A DNA stretch of 47,532 nt from contig NZ_JAQWXX010000034.1 of assembly GCF_029254265.1 (NCBI RefSeq), forward strand, positions 1-47,532, given 5' to 3'. The stretch is from Algoriphagus sp. Its GTDB lineage: Bacteria > Bacteroidota > Bacteroidia > Cytophagales > Cyclobacteriaceae. Shown here one piece after another: positions 41,934-47,532 of the stretch. Made by a program: the position numbers and the translations under genes. The notes below the pieces were generated by a model that saw nothing but the letters and a program-made list of their open reading frames with translations, was not told the DNA's origin and did not search any database. Position 1 is the first letter of the stretch, and every line of letters begins with the position of its first letter.

Positions 41934-44102
41934 TTATCCATGCAGTTGATAGAAATCATCATCATCTAAATTTTCGGGATAAACCAGGATTTCCCCGTCT
42001 TTTAATTCAATACAATTAGCCTTTAACCAGTTTTCTAAATACTTCACGTAGGATTTAAAATCTAGTTGATGCAGTCTATTTTCAAATAGATATATATCTG
42101 ACTTCAAATAATCTAAGGTTCCAAATAAATGGTCTAATTGATCTTTACAAATTATTTGAAAAACTAAATCTTGACTATATAGCTTTTCAAACAATTTTAA
42201 TATTGGTGATTTTTCAGTTTGGCTGTTCAAAGCGAGTAGAAATTGTTTTTCATCAATCTGATAACAGCCGTAACCATATGGAAATACTTCATCAGGTAAA
42301 GGGTTATTCCCAAATACAAGATTTGAAATAAAATCAAGGTTGTGTTTCACCAAATCTAAAATCAATCCTTTTTCAAACTCTTGGCACATATCGAAATTGT
42401 TTTTCATCCACACCATAAGCAATAATTGAAAGCTAATCTCTTGATCACCAATGAAAATCTTTTGAATGTGATTTGAATCGGACATTTCAACAATATCCAG
42501 CAGATCAAATGGACTTAGAGTACTTACATCGCTTAATCGGAGATTAGCCATTCCACTGCCTGCATATACAAGCATGGAATGGAGAATTCCTGAATTATAC
42601 ATGGCTTGATTATTTTTCTGGCTTTCAAAATTTATTACAAAATCCTCATTTAGGCTTCTGCCAAATTTTGGTTTGACATGAGCTTTCAATTTTATTGGGT
42701 ACTCTTCAAAGAGATCGATATTTTCTTTGATGATATCCAAATGCCTTTTTTCGGGAGCAAAACTCAAGAATATCCCCTTCCTAATACTATCAATATCATA
42801 CCTAACCTTTTGAAGGTCAACTGTATTGAAATGACCCGTTGGCAGTACTGTATTATCATATTTAGCCAAAACCTTTACTGTACATCGGATTTCTAAAGAT
42901 TTCAATTCCGTTATAAATCCATTCACATTCTTTTCTAAATGGGCAGTTGGAAAATACATGGCATCATGAAGCAGTGATGAAGAAGATTTATCAATAATCT
43001 TTTCAAAGCAGTTCATCATGACTTCAGCTTCAGCATTTTGAAGAAGAAAGGCCATTCTAGTATGATCGTGTTCTTTAACCTCTGTAATGACCTCTAAAAC
43101 TTGAGGAACCTCTCTTTCTAAAGCAGAATAAACCATTTTATATCCAACCATTTTCATAGCTTTATTATGACTCATAACACACATCCACAGCTTTTCTTTA
43201 AATACTTCCCTGTCTTTTCCTGTTGGGAACTTGAGTTTTCCGTTTAAAAACTCAAATAGCTTTCCTAATTCAGTCCAATGAATGAAATCAATGGTTGATT
43301 GATCTGGAATGACATTATTTTTTCGTAAATGCTTTTGAACTATTGAGGCCAAGAAAACACCCTGAGCATTTGCCAAATCGAGTTCGGAAATAGGACCTCA
43401 CTGTACTCTAGTTTTTTCACGAATGACGCGTGGCAAATTTGTGAAACTGTTATAAATTCGGCCTGTATCAGCTTTGATTTGAAACTTATTACTCTTGTAA
43501 TACTCTAAATATAGTTTTGATTTATGCTTGAGAGAATCTGTCTTCACCCATGAAAAATCAAGTAGATTCATCCACTCTTCCATTTTTATTGCTGCTGGTG
43601 ATCCAATAAAAAATTCAGATTTTCCCTGTTTCCTAAGTTTGGTTATGAATTTTTGTTGGGTGCTACTATTTGTTATGTAATCGAAAGGATATACTCTATA
43701 ATTACCTAACCCCTTCCAAACCACTTGATATTCCGCACATAGTTTTTTGTCTCGATCATGAGGCCTTGTCATTTTAATGATTTTCCCTAGCTGGAGAACA
43801 TCTAAAATCAATTTTGAAAAGGTTATAAAGTCACCTGACTTCACCTCAATTTTAACCTTACTAGTAAAGTCATAAAGTGAATTATAACAAACAGGTTGAG
43901 ATGCTTTTGGACTCTTTTCAAATTTCAAATTGGTTGATAAAATCTTATCAACTACATAGAAATACTTGAAGGAATGATTTTTCACATGTCTTTCAGCATG
44001 CTGAGGAGAAGGAAGAATTTCTTCCAATACCTTTTGAATTTTACTTGTTATCCTGAAATCATAATCATGAAGGAGATAGGAATTTTTGCGTATTTTTTCC
44101 AT
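41934..44102 (-). pseudogene. Divergent family-A-like polymerase, split by an in-frame TGA
   Basis: Two apparent genes (44102-43398 and 43376-41934) are in one frame, separated only by TGA at 43398-43400 and seven sense codons. Read through, they give about 722 codons with palm-like motifs. Motif A is ELDLANAQGVFLAS (Asp at codon 242), comparable with DYSQIELRVLA of DNA polymerase I. Motif B is KMVGYKMVY (Lys at 317), comparable with KAINFGLIY. Motif C is LLHDAMYFP (His-Asp at 379-380), comparable with VHDE. Asp242 lies upstream of the second frame's first start, so neither half alone is a full enzyme. It is probably the replicase of the mobile element, now broken. A sequencing error at one base is the main alternative. 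Confidence 0.7.
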
Positions 44103-44810
44103 ATTTTTAAGTTGTTTGTTGAATGAATAATTAATTGATTAATGAATAATACATATAGGGGATAGTTACCCATGGTTTAATAAGGCCTTGCTTCATTTCT
44201 GATGGATTAAAGGCATTTTTTAACTTTAGAAATCAACATATACCCATGGTTAATTTTTGTCACCTAGGGCTAAATATTAGGCAATACATTTCCATGCAGG
44301 TGAATCAGAGTTCAACCACCAACTTTTTAGTTTAGAAGATTTGGAAGGAGTTAGTACTCTAAATAAATAGTCAAATGGACCATTGATAAGGAGTATACCC
44401 AGCATGAAAACATTGCATTTCAACCTCAAACTATCAACCTATATCCTGACGTCTTGAATAGGTGTATACTTTATTGAGGTACCGACACGAACTGATTCTT
44501 TATACCAGCTATAGAAATCAGAGGGATGAATTTTCTAGAATTTCAACATCCTGTTTTTTCCTTTGGACTTATTATACGCTAAAAATAAAATTCTGTTTAT
44601 AATGGTTTTGAAAAATTAAATAGATTTAAATAAACTATATACATTATTTAATTTCATTTTAATTAAATTAAATAACTTATATAAAAAGTGCCGAAAAATG
44701 TCATAAACAGTATTTTAATTTATTAGCCAATCACCTAACTATTTTTTAGCATCAATTTTTATCCCTAAAAAAAAATTAAAAAAACCTCAAAATATTTTAT
44801 TCCTAAGACA
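44103..44810. other. AT-rich 708-base intergenic region with repeats
   Basis: No gene was seen. TACCCATGGTT occurs at 44167-44177 and 44241-44251 as a direct repeat in the likely control region of the polymerase gene. AGTATAC and GTATACT form an inverted pair around 44393 and 44468. The stretch 44600-44700 is almost pure A/T and could hold promoters or a replication-origin-like segment, but nothing specific can be identified. Confidence 0.45.
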
Positions 44811-45095
44811 TTAATTGAGCTTGAAGGCACGGAATTCAACACCAAAAGTCTCAGCAAAAAAATCAAAATAGCCCCAATTTTCAAGTTCTATGAAGTTTGA
44901 TTCATTTCGGTTTTTTGCGTGAAGTGCAAGAAAAAAATCGTCATCATTTCCATACCACCAAATTTCTTTATCAACCATGTCGATTAATGTAATTAATTCG
45001 GTACTTCTTCTTACCATTTGATCGCACTGGAAATTTCTTCCCTCTACTAGAAAAAAATCCTCATTTGATTCAATTTTAAATGCTAGTTTTTCCAT
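44811..45095 (-). CDS. Hypothetical acidic protein (94 aa)
   Basis: The 94-residue protein begins MEKLAFKIESNEDFFLVEGR and ends FGVEFRAFKLN. The composition is acidic and rich in Phe, Asn and Glu, with alternating strands, as in small immunity or phage-inhibitor-like proteins. No family is recognised. It lies in a region with no other convincing gene and could be element cargo. The coding call depends on composition and length only. Confidence 0.5.
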   Translation of the reverse strand: MEKLAFKIESNEDFFLVEGRNFQCDQMVRRSTELITLIDMVDKEIWWYGNDDDFFLALHAKNRNESNFIELENWGYFDFFAETFGVEFRAFKLN

Positions 45096-45687
45096 TGTTT
45101 TAAATTTCTTTCATTTTACGAAAGGACATAGAAAATCGCCAAAATATTTTCCCCTAAATTAAAAGAGCTTATTAACTTCCTAATCAATTGATATTCAATT
45201 AAAAAAGTCAAAAATAGCAACAGTGAAAATTTTCTGGAAAAATTTTTTTCAAAAAACCCTTTAATGCATGCCTGCGGGGCCTTTAAGACCTCCCCGAATT
45301 CCCTCCTCCCTATCTCGCCAGATACGGAGGACTGGGTATAGATATATTGTGCAAGGTTTTTTAGGTCTAATTCAGAGCTTAACCACTCACAATGTGCATA
45401 CTACTTTTCGAAACCTCACCAAAAATTTAGTCCTTTATTGGAATGTAAATTCTAAAAGTCTTTCAGTGAACTGAGGTAAGTAAGGACTAAATATTTGATG
45501 AATTCAACAACATCTAATCATTAGAAACTCTTAGGTAGTCAAGCCAGTTGCGCCCCAAAAAGATTTCGATTTTCTGGACAAGACTCAAATATTTAATAAG
45601 AGAAAAGCTACCCCTATCCAAATACTTATATCAATGGCCTGATGATTTTCAAATTAAACTCTTATTTTTAACTGAAAAATTTCAGCA
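45096..45687. other. Intergenic region with an 11-bp inverted repeat
   Basis: No convincing gene. ATTTAGTCCTT (45425-45435) and AAGGACTAAAT (45482-45492) are perfect inverted repeats 46 bases apart; inside lie the short hairpins GAATGTAAATTC and CAGTGAACTG. A C/G-rich patch (CGGGG ... CCCCG, 45275-45297) stands out from the AT-rich surroundings. A structured RNA or a decayed element end is possible. Confidence 0.35.
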
Positions 45688-45910
45688 AATGCTCCAAGAC
45701 CTCATAAAAGACCTCCAATCTACCTTGAAAAATTACATCCAAGGACTAGCCAAGCAAAACCTGCTGGTGGATATCCCTTGGACGATGGTAGACGGCAACC
45801 TTAATCCTACACGGACAAATATTCCTGAGCGGGGCAGTAGCAAACTAATTAAGCTATGTTTTAAATACAATACTTGGAGAAAAATAATATTATCAAAAGC
45901 AACTATATAA
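45688..45910 (+). pseudogene. Possible N-terminal remnant of a hypothetical gene
   Basis: From ATG 45688 the frame reads MLQDLIKDLQSTLKNYIQGL, then AKQNLLVDIPWTMVDG, and then loses protein-like character (lysine and threonine rich tail to TAA at 45910). The first 36 residues look like the start of a real protein, with a higher G+C than the flanks. I recall a similar opening in Bacteroidota hypothetical proteins but cannot name the family. It is probably a truncated gene. Confidence 0.35.
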
Positions 45911-45979
45911 AATATAATTTACAAAAAATAGTTCTAAATATAGAAAAAGTTATATTTAACACTGAAAATTCAAATAACA

Positions 45980-47176
45980 ATGACCACCAATTACTACAAG
46001 CTTCTGGAAATCGAAGAAAAATACGACATTAAAATTAGAGAAAACATATATATAGTAAAATTAACACCTGCTTATATAGATGAAGTATTGGATGGATTTA
46101 CCTATAGTTTTCAAAACGCAAAAGATTTCATTTTTTTAAAAAACGATAAAATATTTAATTTTTTTCATTCAAACCCTGATGAATTAAAGAGCTTAAATTT
46201 AGAGGATTTTCAACTAATAGAAAAAAATGAAGTTTATAATGAGTCAGATAAGGAAATTTTTGAGCACAAAGATTATGTTAAAAAGAAAAAAGATATTATC
46301 GTCAAAAACATAGTAACAAGTCTAGAAATTAATGAAAGGAAAGAAAATAAAATAAGTAAAGAGGTCTCACATGAAATTAAATTAAAATTTATAAAAAAAG
46401 AAGATGAATTGTTTGCATTAAGACCAGAAAATGCAAAAGACTTTTATAATATTTCGGAGGATTTGAACACAGCTATTATGGCATTTTTGGAAGATTTAAT
46501 CTTTCCAGACTCCTATAGCGCTTTTAAGAATACTGATTTTTCAAATTTTGAAAACGGTAATTTTGAAACAATTCTTACCTTGATAAATAGCGATGGATAT
46601 CTCACAGTTAAAAAACCAAAAATATTGGAAAATAATGGATTCACGAAAAACCAAATATTTATCTCAACAAAGTATTTTATGAAAAATTATTTTCACTTAA
46701 ATATAAAAGATGATATTTGTAATTTATTCGTTAGTGAACTGGATAACTTAGAAATATCCTATCCATCAAAGTTTCAAAAAGGAACTCTAGATTTTAATAT
46801 ATTTAAAGAAAAAAATCAAATTTTTGCAAACAAACCCAAATCAAAAATAAAATTAGCTAGTTTCAAAGGTAGAGAAGCTTTAAGTCTTTCAATAGAGTCA
46901 TTTTTAAATCAACTAACACAAAATTCATTTGATGTAAACCAATTTGAAAGTCATGGATTATCAAATATATTAGACCAAAAATTTGAAGTAAAATTATCAT
47001 TCAGCTATAACCAAAGCGAGGTAATAATAGACCCACCAAATATAATTAAATGTATTGGTCTGACAAAATTAGAAATTTTGGATACGATTTTAGGACTTTC
47101 CGATAAGTATGTTTCTATTGAATTTTCAAAGAATACCATAAATCAATGGGTCAAAAATCTTGATTCTAATTACTGA
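45980..47176 (+). CDS. Unknown AT-rich 398-residue protein (element cargo)
   Basis: The 398-residue protein begins TTNYYKLLEIEEKYDIKIRE and has no signal peptide or membrane helix. It is lysine, asparagine, isoleucine and phenylalanine rich, and its gene is visibly more AT-rich than anything to the left, which suggests recent transfer. The central part (residues 60-140) is charged and helical; the rest alternates strands and helices. No domain was recognised. A phage-defence or element-maintenance role is conceivable from position alone and is not supported by any motif. Confidence 0.7.
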   Translation: MTTNYYKLLEIEEKYDIKIRENIYIVKLTPAYIDEVLDGFTYSFQNAKDFIFLKNDKIFNFFHSNPDELKSLNLEDFQLIEKNEVYNESDKEIFEHKDYVKKKKDIIVKNIVTSLEINERKENKISKEVSHEIKLKFIKKEDELFALRPENAKDFYNISEDLNTAIMAFLEDLIFPDSYSAFKNTDFSNFENGNFETILTLINSDGYLTVKKPKILENNGFTKNQIFISTKYFMKNYFHLNIKDDICNLFVSELDNLEISYPSKFQKGTLDFNIFKEKNQIFANKPKSKIKLASFKGREALSLSIESFLNQLTQNSFDVNQFESHGLSNILDQKFEVKLSFSYNQSEVIIDPPNIIKCIGLTKLEILDTILGLSDKYVSIEFSKNTINQWVKNLDSNY

Positions 47177-47317
47177 AGTTTTTTCCACCTGAGCGTTGAC
47201 GTGTCGTGAAGTCCTTGATTTGAATCTAAGATAGAATTTTCCCCTCAAATGATAAAACCTGCTATCAATCTGATAAATTGGCATTAAAATTTTAAACATC
47301 TTCATTTTTTTACCTCT

Positions 47318-47532
47318 ATGAAAGATTTTAAGAGAATTAACTGTAATCATGACGATGAACTAGAAGCCAGAATGATTATGGCGGAGGAGTGGAATAGTTT
47401 CCAAGTTCCAACGGAAATAGATGAGTTCATTACTCAACTCTACTGGGAAGATAAGAATGAACATTATACCGTTTTAGCCATTATTCATGAATTTGATGCG
47501 CTGGAATGTTATGCCAGAAAGTGCTACTGGTT
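47318..47532 (+). CDS. 5' part of a hypothetical gene, cut by the window end
   Basis: From ATG 47318 the frame stays open to the end of the window (71 codons): MKDFKRINCNHDDELEARMI, then EEWNSFQVPTEIDEFITQLY, then WEDKNEHYTVLAIIHEF. Base composition returns to that of the resident genome. No family is recognised. The remainder is outside the window. Confidence 0.5.
   Translation, partial: MKDFKRINCNHDDELEARMIMAEEWNSFQVPTEIDEFITQLYWEDKNEHYTVLAIIHEFDALECYARKCYW

Noticed and set aside
43398..43400. Programmed read-through or selenocysteine at the TGA inside the polymerase gene
   Set aside because: No adjacent stem-loop of the SECIS type was visible and no selenocysteine genes are in the window; a nonsense mutation or sequencing error is simpler.
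45268..45474. 68-residue plus-strand frame
   Set aside because: It spans the inverted repeat and a GC-rich patch, and its composition is not protein-like.
47126..47350. Minus-strand 74-residue frame at the window end
   Set aside because: It overlaps the ends of two better plus-strand genes and is rich in basic and aromatic residues without pattern.
1..47532. CRISPR arrays, rRNA genes and intact tRNA genes
   Set aside because: No regularly spaced repeat array and no complete RNA gene could be recognised by eye; only a tRNA 3'-end-like fragment at 39666-39688 was found.

Overview
The window is chromosomal DNA of a Bacteroidota bacterium. The gene families point to Cytophagales, probably Cyclobacteriaceae (Algoriphagus-like). 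That placement is inferred from LytTR regulators with membrane N-termini, carboxypeptidase-like regulatory domain and DUF6090-type proteins, a DUF885 lipoprotein, A-rich translation leaders without strong Shine-Dalgarno sites, and many Sec or lipoprotein signals. No rRNA, intact tRNA or CRISPR array was seen.

Layout. 1-2.1 kb is a scarred stretch: the tail of an IS1595-type transposase, an intact LolA-like periplasmic protein, the 3' remnant of an Xaa-Pro dipeptidyl-peptidase and a frameshifted carboxypeptidase-regulatory-like gene. 2.1-9.7 kb holds housekeeping and accessory genes: DUF2306-like membrane protein, LytTR regulator, DUF885 metallopeptidase-like lipoprotein, small multidrug export protein, ornithine cyclodeaminase family enzyme and M20 peptidase. 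9.9-16.5 kb is a periplasmic oxidation cluster of two PQQ/cytochrome c dehydrogenases with opposite domain order, a GGCT-like lipoprotein and an exported D-aminoacylase-type amidohydrolase. 16.7-24.4 kb contains small membrane and secreted proteins, a decayed DUF6090 gene, a peptidase E relative, an MFS transporter, an outer-membrane barrel, a paraoxonase-like protein, an S41 peptidase and a second LytTR regulator.

24.8-36.1 kb is a catabolic island in two parts. The first is a tightly overlapping operon (small symporter-associated protein, Na+/solute symporter, cytoplasmic GH88-like unsaturated uronyl hydrolase, OYE-family flavoenzyme) followed by an SDR dehydrogenase. The second is what reads as a complete trans-4-hydroxy-L-proline pathway (epimerase, FAD D-hydroxyproline dehydrogenase, DapA-family deaminase, 2-ketoglutarate semialdehyde dehydrogenase) next to a divergent AraC regulator. 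Together they suggest use of hydroxyproline-rich, uronate-bearing glycoconjugates such as collagen with glycosaminoglycan, or plant and algal cell-wall glycoproteins. This substrate is an inference.

36.2-39.4 kb carries an AHSA1 protein, a LytS/LytR-type two-component pair and an exported hypothetical protein. From about 39.65 kb to the window end lies the left part of an integrated mobile element: a candidate att core resembling a tRNA 3' end, four spaced repeats in front of a tyrosine recombinase, an excisionase-like HTH protein, a small companion protein, and a divergent polymerase with family-A-like palm motifs that is split by one in-frame TGA. AT-rich unknown genes follow. The right end of the element is outside the window.
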